Shown piece after piece: positions 12,001-18,156 of a stretch of 64,000 bases of DNA. How positions within the stretch are numbered: position 1 is the first letter of the stretch; the number at the start of each line of letters is the position of its first letter. A program made the position numbers and the translations under genes. The notes under the pieces are model-generated. The model was not told the origin of the DNA. It did no database searches and saw nothing but the letters and a program-made list of their open reading frames with translations. The stretch is from 3107 sp965216225 (GTDB lineage: Bacteria > Pseudomonadota > Alphaproteobacteria > Rhodobacterales > Rhodobacteraceae): assembly GCA_965216225.1 (NCBI GenBank), contig CBDCFF010000027.1, forward strand, positions 62,001-126,000, given 5' to 3'.

Positions 12001-15000
12001 ATTGCCGGTGGCCGCGGAACCCTCCGGCAGCACCACCAGCAGTTCGCCCTCGCGATCATCGTCCGGTCGAATAACAAGGTCGTATTCAGCTACGAACAGA
12101 TCATCTTCACGGGCTAACAAACTGATCAGCATACCGCCCGTGACCACGAAATCATTGAGATCCCCGAAATTGGAATCGATGAACGGACCAAAGAGATTCG
12201 TTGCAACGGGCCGGGGGTCGCAGGGAAACCCTTCTACACTGAGAGCCATCGAATAGCAGACGGGTATCGTGAAATCGAGACGTATGACAAACTCTTCCGA
12301 AACCGGCACGGTCACGCCGGGGGCGAGGGCCATGCTCGCCGACGAATCGGTTCCGACGATTTCCGCCACGACATCGCCCCCCATAAGCTGCGATTCGCCC
12401 GGCAATGTCGCCGCGTTGCCGCCATCGACGACATTCGCCGGCACATGCACCGTCAGCACCTCTCCGGCCTCCCCGGTGGGCTGGATGATGGCATCGAATC
12501 TTCGCGCGAAGCCCCCCCTTTCCAAAGACACCACCCGCCCGTTCGTGACCTGAAGTTCATGGGCTTCGAGGCCGGAGACAACGCGGTCGAAAAGGATAAT
12601 GAATTCGATCGGCCAACGCTCCACGGGACCGCCGGGCGTGTATTCAACGTCGGAGCTGGCGATCTGCGAGACCTGCGCCCGGTCCCCCTCGTCGTCGATG
12701 ACGATGGTTTGCGGGCCGATCACGGTCGCCACGGCGTCAAGGGTAAAGGATGCGGTGACCTCCAGCGTCTCAAGGCCCTCATAGATGTTGTTGTCAACGG
12801 GCACGATCCGCCCCGTCACCTTGGTTTCCATCGCAGGCAGGGTCAGCGTGTATGGCGGCAGGAGCGTGTTGCCGTTCGCATCCTCGACGGTGAAATCGGC
12901 GCCCACATCCGCCGAGCCCGCGAATGTCAGCACGATGTCCGTGTCAACGGGCAGCAGCGCGTCATTGGTGATCTCCACCGTCAGCGTCGCGTTGCTGCCC
13001 GGTATGGACGGCGTTCCGCGGGGTTCCACGATCTTCGTGCGGTTCGTCGAAAGCACGAGGTTCGCCTCGTTCTCGATGATCGAGACGGTGACATCGGGGA
13101 CAGTGAAGCCCGCATAGCCCGTGGCCGCGCCCGTCACCGCATGGGTCAGCGCCACCGGATCATCGACCACGCTGTCGGCATCATCGGCGGCGCGCACCTT
13201 CACCGTCTGCGGCGTGTCCCAGTTGTCGAGCGTGAAGACCAGCGCAAGGGCGCCGTCCAATGCCGCGCCGTCAAGCGACACGTCGCCCGGCCCCGGCGTC
13301 ACCGTGACCGTCACCTCGCCGGTCTGGTTGTTGCCAGTGCCAAGGTTGGGCGGGGTGTCGAGCACGATGGTGTAGTCCGCCGTGCCGTCCTCCGTCACCT
13401 CCAGCGTCTGCGGCGTCACCGTCACCCCGCGCGTGCCGGCGTCGTTGTCCATGATCCTGCTGGTTACGTCCTGAAGTATGCCATTAAGCGTATTACCAAC
13501 CCTGGTCCAGTTATCGAAGAAAATCGTTTCGGTGTTTTCCTCCACCTCGTCGTCAATGGTGGCGAAGATCAGCGTCTGCTGCGTCATTCCCGCCGGTATC
13601 CTCACCGAGATGTTAAACGCCCCGGGGGCGAAGAAATCCACATAATCCAAACCCGGCCGCGCCGAGCCCTTCACCCTGTTCCTGTTCAAAAGAAAATCTA
13701 TATTCTCATAGCTCCCGTGATCCAGCGACAGGGTGACGGTCATCGGGTCGCCCTCGGTCACGTCGTCAGCGCTGACCGACCATGTGGGCCTGCCCTCGTC
13801 ATCCTCGATTATGATCGAAACGTGATCATCGGAACCGGACAGCAGCGTCGCGCCCGCGAGGCTCGACAGAGCCACATCGAACGCCCTGATCCTGTTCGGG
13901 GCCGGGTCGTCATAAATGTCATTGTCGGCGGCAAGCGAGATATCGATCTGCCTGGTCGTGTCACCCGGGGCGAACTCCAACATGCCCGCCTCCGGCGTAA
14001 ACTGCCCCGCCGCCGTCGCCGTACCGTTCTGCGTTATGTAGTCCACGCTCACCGTCCCGGTGACCGCCGGGGTGAGAGTCACCGTAATCACGGCCTCGGT
14101 GGCGGCCTCGGAAACGGTTCCGGGGCCGGTCAGCGTCAGATATGGCGGGATCGTCACGGGTTCGTCGAGCGGGGCCTCCGCGTTGCCCCGGCCATCGGTA
14201 AAGTTCCACTCCACACGGATGTTCCGGCCCGCGTCTTCGGGCCTCACCACATACGTCCGAGCAGTGTAAGGAGCACCGAACTCGTCCAGAATATCCGCCC
14301 GGTTGGCGCCGTCCACATCCTCCACCACCCACTGAAGAACGCTATCGCCACCCGCATCGCCCCGCCCGTCATAATCCATAATCCGGGTCGTGTTCGCGAC
14401 ACTCGCCAGAGTCACCCCCACCGCCGGGTCGCCGCCCATCGGGTCGGTGACGGCAATCAGCGAACCGTCCACCGTCGCCGGGAAATTCCCCAGAACCACG
14501 CTCGCCGTGACCCGCTGGCCCTCGAACCAGCTCAGTCTGTTGTTCAGGTTGGTGAAGAAGCGCGTTCTGTCGCCCGAGGTCTGCCCAAGCAGACGGCCGG
14601 CCACGGTGAAGGCCGAGTCGCGCGGCGCGGGGGTGTCGAGCTTGACTTCGAGGGTGGTCGATCCCAGAGGATCCCGTTGCAGAACCTTGTTCACATGCGC
14701 CGTGAAATCGGCGCTGGCGGGGTAGGAGATACTGTTGTCGTCGATGGTCCCTATCGCGGGGTTGCTGACGCTGTATCCGTCGAAAAAAGCATTGTTGCTG
14801 ATTTCTTTGCCCACCGTTATCATGGAGCACCAGTCGGTGGTGATCGTGGCGCAGTCGGTCGCCGCCGCCACCACCTCGCCTATCGCCGGCCATGCGACGC
14901 TGGTCAGCGGCCCCTCCTCGCTGCCGTGGTCGTCCTCGAAGCTGACCGCTACCTTCAGTCGCGCGCCCACATCGTCGGCGGTCAGCGTATAGGTGTCGCC

Positions 15001-15855
15001 CGTCGCGCCGGGGATGTCGGCCTCGTTGCCGCCGTTCACCCGTATCCACTGATAGCTGTCATTGCGGGTGAAATCGTCCAGCCCGTCGTCGTCCATGATG
15101 CCGCTGGTATCGACGGTCAGCGCCCCCTGCCCCACCTGCTGCACACCGATGATCTCCGGCGCGCCGGTCGCGACGTTGGCGTTGACAATGGCGCCATTGA
15201 TCCTCAGTCTGAACGAGCCAATATCGGGGGCGGTCCAGTTGGTTCCACCGGAAGACCTGGACCATGCCCTATTGCGAATACTCCAGTCCGGCGCGCTGGA
15301 CCCATCCTCCTCGTCCGAAGTCGTCCTGCCGACGCTGAAGCCAGCTGAAATAACACTCGACGATTCCTCCGTCGCGATCACCACGATGTTGTAAGTGGTG
15401 TTCGCAGCAAGTGCATAAGGCCGGTCGCCAGCGGGAACGTCGAATGTCTTAGTCAAATTACCCTGAGTGCCATTGCCTCCGAAACGCAACAGTTGGGCGT
15501 CGGGCTTGTCGTCGCTGTCGGATGAGTAGAGATCCACCCGCATCCGTTCGCCAAGAGCTCCAGAGAACTGGTCTACATACAGTGTAACCGACCTGAGTTG
15601 ATACCCGGCGGGGCCGGTGGTGAACGCCTGCGCACGGGCGTTGGATACGTCGCTTGCATTGAGGCTGACATTAAAGAGGGAACCGCTTGCAGGCTGCCCG
15701 AAATTGTCGACCAGAATCCGGTTCTGCGCCTCTGCGGCAGAGCCGATCAGGACGCCGAGACCCGTCAGCAGCCCCGCCAGCCGGACCGCGCCCCGGCGGA
15801 ACCGGCACTGATTTATCAGACTGATTGATTGATTCGGTTTTTTTCGATGCGTCAC
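1..15855 (-). CDS. Giant secreted multi-domain adhesin-like protein (partial, C-terminus outside window)
   Basis: One open frame of 5,285 codons runs from a GTG at 15855 to the left edge without a stop. A GGAG lies 9 nt before the GTG. Residues about 1-44 look like a long Sec signal peptide ending SAAEAQ. An N-terminal beta domain follows (about 45-222). After it come Ig-like units with YQWIRV cores (near 15.1, 7.3, 4.5, 2.1 and 1.5 kb), roughly a dozen Calx-beta-type units ending in DDD/DDE, five SwmB-like units (10.7-12.0 kb and 7.4-7.7 kb), fibronectin III units, cadherin-like units, cadherin-like beta-sandwich units (near 9.6 and 3.8 kb) and two leucine-rich-repeat blocks. Such modules usually mediate calcium-dependent adhesion or surface binding in exported proteins. 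The secretion route and C-terminal anchor cannot be seen. Function is inferred; the open frame is directly observed. Confidence 0.9.
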   Translation of the reverse strand, partial: MTHRKKPNQSISLINQCRFRRGAVRLAGLLTGLGVLIGSAAEAQNRILVDNFGQPASGSLFNVSLNASDVSNARAQAFTTGPAGYQLRSVTLYVDQFSGALGERMRVDLYSSDSDDKPDAQLLRFGGNGTQGNLTKTFDVPAGDRPYALAANTTYNIVVIATEESSSVISAGFSVGRTTSDEEDGSSAPDWSIRNRAWSRSSGGTNWTAPDIGSFRLRINGAIVNANVATGAPEIIGVQQVGQGALTVDTSGIMDDDGLDDFTRNDSYQWIRVNGGNEADIPGATGDTYTLTADDVGARLKVAVSFEDDHGSEEGPLTSVAWPAIGEVVAAATDCATITTDWCSMITVGKEISNNAFFDGYSVSNPAIGTIDDNSISYPASADFTAHVNKVLQRDPLGSTTLEVKLDTPAPRDSAFTVAGRLLGQTSGDRTRFFTNLNNRLSWFEGQRVTASVVLGNFPATVDGSLIAVTDPMGGDPAVGVTLASVANTTRIMDYDGRGDAGGDSVLQWVVEDVDGANRADILDEFGAPYTARTYVVRPEDAGRNIRVEWNFTDGRGNAEAPLDEPVTIPPYLTLTGPGTVSEAATEAVITVTLTPAVTGTVSVDYITQNGTATAAGQFTPEAGMLEFAPGDTTRQIDISLAADNDIYDDPAPNRIRAFDVALSSLAGATLLSGSDDHVSIIIEDDEGRPTWSVSADDVTEGDPMTVTLSLDHGSYENIDFLLNRNRVKGSARPGLDYVDFFAPGAFNISVRIPAGMTQQTLIFATIDDEVEENTETIFFDNWTRVGNTLNGILQDVTSRIMDNDAGTRGVTVTPQTLEVTEDGTADYTIVLDTPPNLGTGNNQTGEVTVTVTPGPGDVSLDGAALDGALALVFTLDNWDTPQTVKVRAADDADSVVDDPVALTHAVTGAATGYAGFTVPDVTVSIIENEANLVLSTNRTKIVEPRGTPSIPGSNATLTVEITNDALLPVDTDIVLTFAGSADVGADFTVEDANGNTLLPPYTLTLPAMETKVTGRIVPVDNNIYEGLETLEVTASFTLDAVATVIGPQTIVIDDEGDRAQVSQIASSDVEYTPGGPVERWPIEFIILFDRVVSGLEAHELQVTNGRVVSLERGGFARRFDAIIQPTGEAGEVLTVHVPANVVDGGNAATLPGESQLMGGDVVAEIVGTDSSASMALAPGVTVPVSEEFVIRLDFTIPVCYSMALSVEGFPCDPRPVATNLFGPFIDSNFGDLNDFVVTGGMLISLLAREDDLFVAEYDLVIRPDDDREGELLVVLPEGSAATGNGGRAGGAQLAVEVDTLAPRLLNAVVDGATLTLYWHEAIAAAPAADVFTVTVDGAAVAVDGVAVNGLALELTLASAVTTGAVVVSYAMPAVATPVVTGIADAAGNEVASFTGRAATIVNTAVAPVLDSARISGAVLSLTYDQPLDETSTPAASAFTVTVADAAASVSAVSVSGILVNLTLAEAVQAGQAVLLSYAVPSGDPIGNAAGLTAAALSGQAVTNDTPVTVPVLQTAAVNGTELILIYSEALDPGSVPATGDFTVKLVSPQQGNTPTVLAVLDVSAVNLVGTTVVLTLSDAAAFGNEIQLDYRRRMSPIRDVGGTRAAALSGYAVTNVIPDPGPMLVNAVATGSTVTLNYDEPLDESSAPVLPVFTLVVPGATDLDPTAVNVTGTTVVLTFAAPIPSGAGISYEPDVYDSLPLPPTPRIQDTAGTAAPQFSLEPVLLDIVPVQVSFLSTTGSVAEGGSTDIAVALSADPQRTVEIPLTLAYSDGASMADVDTAAFPPSITFAGGQTVRTVTLTAADDPDPEKGETVILGFGSLPEGVGVGSQNTSAIAIIDDDPPAQVTGVTVTPGNESLQVDWTPVDTADGYIVQWAPSSAPIPVTEHVIGNGATTGYRITGLTNGTEYDVRVIATRTALANGPASDPAVSGTPTRASLAISDATAQEGDNLTFTVTLTPAVADQVTVSYATSDGTATAGDDYTAVAGTLLTFAPGVTEQTFTVAALSDAVDENDETFTVTLSGASSNAEIATATATGRIEGGPTLLSLTVTEGGLNGAPVGLSSPFTASVSNYTASVARDITGVTVVAPAADAAASVAFSFTDSDPLAGGHQAALAFGDNELGITVTLDGRSRTYTITVTRALPELGFDEPDHRVGEGDGEVVLTVNLDPPYPTGGDTVTVDYAATSGTATEGEDYTATPGTLSFAPGETSKMITVPLLDNDNHADDRLEFSVVLSGVSGATLPGPNASVRIANNDVVTASTVVTETVSGNNENRTLITEGEDFAIRLQLDRMSASDISYTIGNVNITGTAVVGTDFNFTGGGAGQRRISVTAGMLLSRLNTIEDLNTFTSGHNDLVAEPDKTIIMNWASGNTSMLEPPTIPLTITIIDDDPPAPVTATVTPGDARLTAGWAAADFATGYKVQWKSGVEGFADAATGGREAVIGDGAATSHTITGLTNDIAYDVRVIATRTLTNATEVESAASAPVTETPTVPVGLSIAVAAPADEGGEITFTVTLSPAASGPVTVDYATSDDTATAGADYTAASGALTFAAGDGPKTFTVATTVDTDAEPDETFTVTLSNPTVGAVIATGAGTATGTIVDDDPPAPVTGVTVSTPPSQNHALAVVWDAAAFADGYIVQWRYGHEKFEDANADGREAVLPSGTTAYTITGLLEDAATYHVQVIATRTLSGGAQVTGEPSGQVDGVTDGTPVVARPVLLGARAEGVVLTMIFDLPLDETAVPSPQLFAIVGVDPAIDSREATVTVNGVTVILTVPADRTLTPPVTISYQDTDGHAPGSPLLRAAETGALVAEIFSHPVVANYLATGAPVISGTAQVGEVLTTDADADGIPDGIVDDNGLTAMSAGFTWQWVRMDADGMNSSDIAGATLATYALTPEDAGGTVGVRVSFTDDDNYAETLTSAAWPPGGTVVDPALGICGRTAEVRDELLLHIASNEGAPVACADVTAAHLTAITGALDLAGDVTALAVGDFAGLTALPQLYLNNNALATLPAGVFDGLTSLTLLSLYDNALATLPDDVFDGLTSLTMLSLYDNALATLPVGVFDGLTALTMLSLYENDLTTLPAGVFAGLTALERLRLDDNDLSTLPVGVFDGLTALRELFLDDNDLSTLPVGVFDGLTALRELFLDDNDLSTLPVGVFDGPTALTTLWLRHNALATLPVGVFDRLTSLTLLLLDNNKLTTLPAGVFDGPTALRDLFLDNNELTTLPDDVFELLTALTILNLSNNPGPDNDIDTDDFAPVADAQPDDGTVLITGGDVMLDGSGSDGGPWGDNVTYGWALTDPASGVTVTFNNGASAMTEVTIPALTAGTELTFTLTVTGAGGESGFSGGIAPDTDTATVTATAPTNADPVFTDTTPVTRSFDEDEGDSTKSLASNIGLPVAATDADAGDTLTYALGGTDAASFGITTTGQITTKPHMNYDHETTPSYAVTVTVTDGNGGSAIIAVTIDVNDVAERPFQAQTPTVSATAGSTMSLDVSWNSSNNTGRPAITYDLQYRPGTTVAFTPGPQSVDMRSAVIMGLAPDTQYQVQVRATNADGDGDWSASGSGTTAPPPGEVLVSNTAETMHSVAQTVGNSFPGLTAQGFTTGSEAHGYELNSVGIHVTEDNRSAGEIFTVEVYRFDNADPIYKLGALVHTLTTPGTIIEGAVNNFAAPAGATLLPDTRYLITFTGDGDSNGDFTIARTFSDAQTGVAGWLIDNNFLSAGLSTTTSLLINVRGAVRSDAGNTTATGAPAITGMAQVGRTLTATPDTIADADGLTSPGYAYQWQRVDSDGTSNPEDIADATAVSYAVTSADAGRQLRVAVSFRDDAGYAEGPLFSTATATVECESGVLWCATLTVQGLGSGDRGCTGTGADDCSDHLSDNTFTYDTTDYDIRQLRLQSGGQLRLVLDPDITAGSQSLILHVRDAEFAFADADTPLAADRREWSSSGLSWSNGDSVEVKLTKAPPSDDATLSGLTVNDGTSDLTLDPPTFAAGTFDYAVSVANAVTSITIAPTLSDSNATVEYLNENDAVIPDTNPGTPALDAALAEGDNVINVRVTAADDNTTQTYTVTVMREAADVPELSISALATGIAEGDPVSFTLSRTGDTAAALTVTVEISESLDGAFAPTDTATFAAGSATAALLLPTDSDTAGTTANTVTATIPVSPDGAYVLVADAASASVTVFDPAAGICLRTPAVRDALLAAIPGVTDCVDVTAIHLVAITGSLDVSGESITALAAGDFAGLTGVTILDLSDTGLTTLPAGVFDGLTALTVLYLYENDLTTLPAGVFEPLTALGVLELDRNDLTTLPAGVFDGLTALTVLYLYENDLTTLPAGVFEPLTALETLGLFDNQLSTLPAGVFDGLPALTALWLYNNQLSTLPAGVFDGLTALTVLYLHRNALATLPAGVFEPLTALTDLRLTGNPGAPFAPVADALPDDGTVSTAGGTVTLTGSDGGPWGDNVTYRWATTTSGVTFDDNTSATPVATIPMLADDTVLTFTLTVTGAGHISNGTAPATDTATVRVLDPANTAASGAPVITGAPLDDDGNPEPQHGLTLTVDTSGISDADGLTAPGYMYQWIRVDGSNEDDIPGATVATYTAVLADVGMKLKVRVDFTDDGSAAETLTSTATASVVAQSVISFGSSTASATEGDVAGVLLTVRLSPYARGSGIVQIVSEGQNGATPADYITDVTVSFNPSDISKTFRVTALDDVDDDDGESVKISLGMLPPWMKEGADAEATVTLIDTDNTPATGAPVISGAAQVGEVLTADTGGIADADGLTSPGYTYQWIRVDEFGTETNIGADAGAYTLVAADAGGKIRVQASFTDDADNPEALTSDAWPAGAATINTAPVFAGVAPRILTLTETVGDATVAVALDIGAPVAATDADGDTLEYTLGGPDMAKFGIVPTSGQIQTLVGESYDYEAKTSYSVTVTADDRNGGTALIAVTINVNDLEPPLAPDAPVVVTIMDFPDSLIVEWTQPDNTDRPAITGYDLRYRKTTENAWIAGPGDESGLMAFILNLVEDTEYEVQVRATNGEGDSPWSQSGTGTTDALPALSFVSVNVEVAENEGVGMVGVELDRTSLDMITVDYQTQDSTAVAGVDYTATMGTLTFAPGVTSQAITIPILDNDTFEAGAPGSFRVMLGNPAGATLDPSSAVATVSIRDDEGVPMASIADVTAGEGGTMRLTLTLDHPSSLDTAYGATAGGIGGTATRGVDYEDDFLTGGSVSFTVPAGDLSATLAITITDDMVAEDDETITIRWTLDQSSNRGEATPVSLDFTGAITDD
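2608..3180 (-). repeat. Leucine-rich-repeat block A inside the giant gene
   Basis: About eight units of 72 nt (24 residues) read on the minus strand as LTALxxLxLxxNxLxTLPAGVFDG. Two consecutive units are duplicated: about 105 nt from 2827 recur unchanged from 2971, an offset of 144 nt. A cap-like segment with two cysteines (ICLRTPAV...DCVDV) precedes the block. An Ig/PKD-like domain follows it. Confidence 0.9.
6136..6890 (-). repeat. Leucine-rich-repeat block B inside the giant gene
   Basis: Ten to eleven 72-nt units encode 24-residue leucine-rich repeats of the same type as block A. Three successive units around 6375-6570 are essentially identical at DNA level, so they arose by recent tandem amplification. 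The cap-like segment before it (ICGRTAEVRDELL...CADV) resembles that of block A. This suggests the whole cap plus LRR plus Ig-like cassette was duplicated within the gene. Confidence 0.9.
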
Positions 15856-16096
15856 TTAACGGGACTCCAACAAGAGGCATGTTACGGTGCAAAGGCCTGT
15901 TCAGTAGAATAAAACTCAATTTAGCTGCAATTACAACCCTCCGCGCAGGGCCAAGGCTAATCTCTTTCCGGTTGCGAAGTCAATCCCGGCGGCATCGCCC
16001 CGGCAGGATATTTCGTTGCAGGGTGTTTCGGGAAATACCCGTTTTCTGATCCCGCAACCGGCTTGCGCGCCCGCGGCGGTTGCGCCACAAGGCGGC
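15856..16096. other. Divergent intergenic region, giant gene / radA
   Basis: This 241-nt spacer must hold the promoters of two divergent genes. The part nearest the giant gene (about 15890-15940) is clearly AT-richer than its surroundings. On the minus strand it offers only weak -35-like matches (TTGTAA, TTGCAG), so no promoter is assigned. No RNA gene is seen. Confidence 0.4.
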
Positions 16097-17482
16097 ATGG
16101 CAAGACCTGTCGCCACCTTCGCCTGCACTGCCTGCGGCGCGGCCCATGGAAAATGGTCCGGGCGCTGCGACGCCTGCGGGGAATGGAACACCATCGCGCG
16201 GGAAAGTCCCCTGTCATCCGGCCCGGCGCAGCGCGGCCCCGGCCCCGGACGCGGCGCGACGATCCCGCTGACCGGCCTGATGACGCAAGAGCCGCCACCG
16301 CCACGCACCGGCTCCGGCATGGCCGAGCTGGATCGGGTTCTGGGCGGCGGGCTGGTGCCGGCGTCGGCGATTCTGGTGGGCGGCGATCCGGGCATCGGCA
16401 AATCGACGCTGCTGTTGCAGGCGGCGGCGAGTTTCGCCGTGCGCGGGCTGCAAGTGGTATATGTTTCGGGCGAGGAGGCCGGCGCACAGATCAGGATGCG
16501 CGCCCGGCGTCTGGGCCTTGCCGATGCGCCGGTGAAACTGGGGTCGGAGACTTCGCTGCGCGACATTCTGACGACGCTTGACGCGGCGCGGCCTGATCTG
16601 GCGATCATTGATTCCATACAGACCGTGTGGGCTGACACTGTTGGCTCCGCCCCCGGTTCCGTCGCCCAGGTCCGCGCCGCCACGCATGAACTGACGGGTT
16701 TCGCCAAGCGCCGGGGAACGGCGGTGATTCTTGTCGGTCATGTCACCCGCGACGGCCAGATCGCCGGGCCGCGCGTCATCGAGCACATGGTCGATACGGT
16801 GCTTTATTTCGAAGGCGAGCGCGGCCATCAGTTCCGCATTCTGCGGGCGGTGAAGAACCGGTTCGGCCCTGCCGACGAGATCGGCGTGTTCGAGATGACG
16901 GGCAGCGGGCTTGCGCAGGTGGAGAACCCGTCGGCGCTGTTTCTGTCGGAGCGCGACACGCCTGCGCCCGGTTCTGTGGTGTTTGCCGGGATCGAGGGCA
17001 CGAGGCCGGTTCTGACAGAGCTTCAGGCCCTTGTCGCGCCGACGCCCCACGCGCAGCCGCGCCGCACGGTTGTGGGCTGGGACAGCGGGCGTCTGGCGAT
17101 GATTCTGGCGGTTCTCGACGCGCGCTGCGGGCTGCCGTTTGCCGGGCTTGACGTGTATCTGAATGTTTCCGGCGGCATGAAGATTTCCGAACCCGCCGCC
17201 GATCTGGCTGTTGCGGCTGCGTTACTGTCGGCGCGCCAGAACGCCGCCCTGCCCGCTGACACTGTGGTTTTCGGCGAAATCAGTTTATCAGGGGCATTAC
17301 GGCCCGTCGGGCAGACCGAACAGCGGCTGAAGGAGGCGGAAAAGCTGGGATTCGCGGCGGCGATTGCACCGGAAAGAAGCAAGACGGGTTCGCGCTCCGG
17401 GCTGAAGATTCGGAAAATGAACGATCTGTCAGCATTTGCAGTGGAAATATTCGCGGCAGGACAGCCCCCGAAGCAGGAGTAA
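16097..17482 (+). CDS. radA: DNA repair protein RadA
   Basis: This RecA-like ATPase promotes branch migration of recombination intermediates. The 461-residue product matches the usual length of about 460. An N-terminal four-cysteine zinc finger (C10, C13, C24, C27) is followed by a Walker A motif GGDPGIGKST near residues 95-104, the RadA-specific KNRFG motif and a Lon-like C-terminal domain. An upstream in-frame ATG at 16016 would add 27 unrelated residues, so the start just before the zinc finger is preferred. cvpA follows after 4 nt, which suggests co-transcription. Confidence 0.96.
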   Translation: MARPVATFACTACGAAHGKWSGRCDACGEWNTIARESPLSSGPAQRGPGPGRGATIPLTGLMTQEPPPPRTGSGMAELDRVLGGGLVPASAILVGGDPGIGKSTLLLQAAASFAVRGLQVVYVSGEEAGAQIRMRARRLGLADAPVKLGSETSLRDILTTLDAARPDLAIIDSIQTVWADTVGSAPGSVAQVRAATHELTGFAKRRGTAVILVGHVTRDGQIAGPRVIEHMVDTVLYFEGERGHQFRILRAVKNRFGPADEIGVFEMTGSGLAQVENPSALFLSERDTPAPGSVVFAGIEGTRPVLTELQALVAPTPHAQPRRTVVGWDSGRLAMILAVLDARCGLPFAGLDVYLNVSGGMKISEPAADLAVAAALLSARQNAALPADTVVFGEISLSGALRPVGQTEQRLKEAEKLGFAAAIAPERSKTGSRSGLKIRKMNDLSAFAVEIFAAGQPPKQE

Positions 17483-17486
17483 AGGC

Positions 17487-18044
17487 ATGGAAGGCTTCAC
17501 CATCATTGACGGCATCGCCGCCATTCTCATCGTTCTGTCGGCCCTTCTGGCCTATTCGCGCGGTTTCGTGCGCGAGGTTCTGTCCATTGGCGGCTGGATC
17601 GCGGCGATCATCGTCGGCTATCTGTTTGCGAACCAGATCAGGCCGCTGATCGTCATGGTTCCGATGGCCGGCGATTTCATCGGCGAGCAGTGCGAACTGG
17701 CCCTGCTGATCAGTTTTGCCGTCGTGATGGTGGCCGCGCTGATCGTCATGTCGGTCTTCACGCCGCTGTTTTCGAACATGGTGCAACGCTCCATCCTCGG
17801 CGGTTTCGATCAGGGGTTCGGCTTTCTGTTCGGTGTGGCGCGCGGGGTGTTGCTGATCGTCGTGGCGCTCATGGCTTATGAGTTAGCCGGCGCCGGCGAA
17901 TCCGTTCCGGTCATTGATGACAGCCGTACCGCGAAACTGTCCGGGAGCCTCCGGGACGCGGTCTCGGGACAGTTGCCCGAAGATGTGCCCGGCTGGCTGC
18001 AAGTGCGTTTCGATGAATTCGTCGCGGTTTGCGGGCAGGGCTGA
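17487..18044 (+). CDS. cvpA: CvpA family membrane protein
   Basis: An inner-membrane protein of the colicin V production family, 185 residues. It is linked to purine biosynthesis loci and envelope homeostasis in other bacteria. The start (MEGFTIID) has an AGGAG site overlapping the radA stop. Several hydrophobic helices are visible: residues about 5-22, 27-46, 65-85 and 105-125. The neighbour purF is the classic cvpA partner. The molecular role of the family is not well defined. Confidence 0.9.
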   Translation: MEGFTIIDGIAAILIVLSALLAYSRGFVREVLSIGGWIAAIIVGYLFANQIRPLIVMVPMAGDFIGEQCELALLISFAVVMVAALIVMSVFTPLFSNMVQRSILGGFDQGFGFLFGVARGVLLIVVALMAYELAGAGESVPVIDDSRTAKLSGSLRDAVSGQLPEDVPGWLQVRFDEFVAVCGQG

Positions 18045-18156
18045 CCCGGCTGCGGCGCATGACGCCCGGTTCGCGCCGATCTTCTAGTGACAGCAGGGAT
18101 GAATGCCCGTATGAGGGGCCAACGCTTCTGCCATGGGATTCGGAGTTGCCTGAATC

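Noticed and set aside
2200..15348. Long plus-strand frames (e.g. 2200-3429, 5419-7620, 8986-10752, 12445-15348) over the giant gene
   Set aside because: They are antisense to the continuous minus-strand frame, with Arg/Gly/His-rich compositions, and translate the LRR repeats into meaningless SAVSPSNTPAG-type strings.
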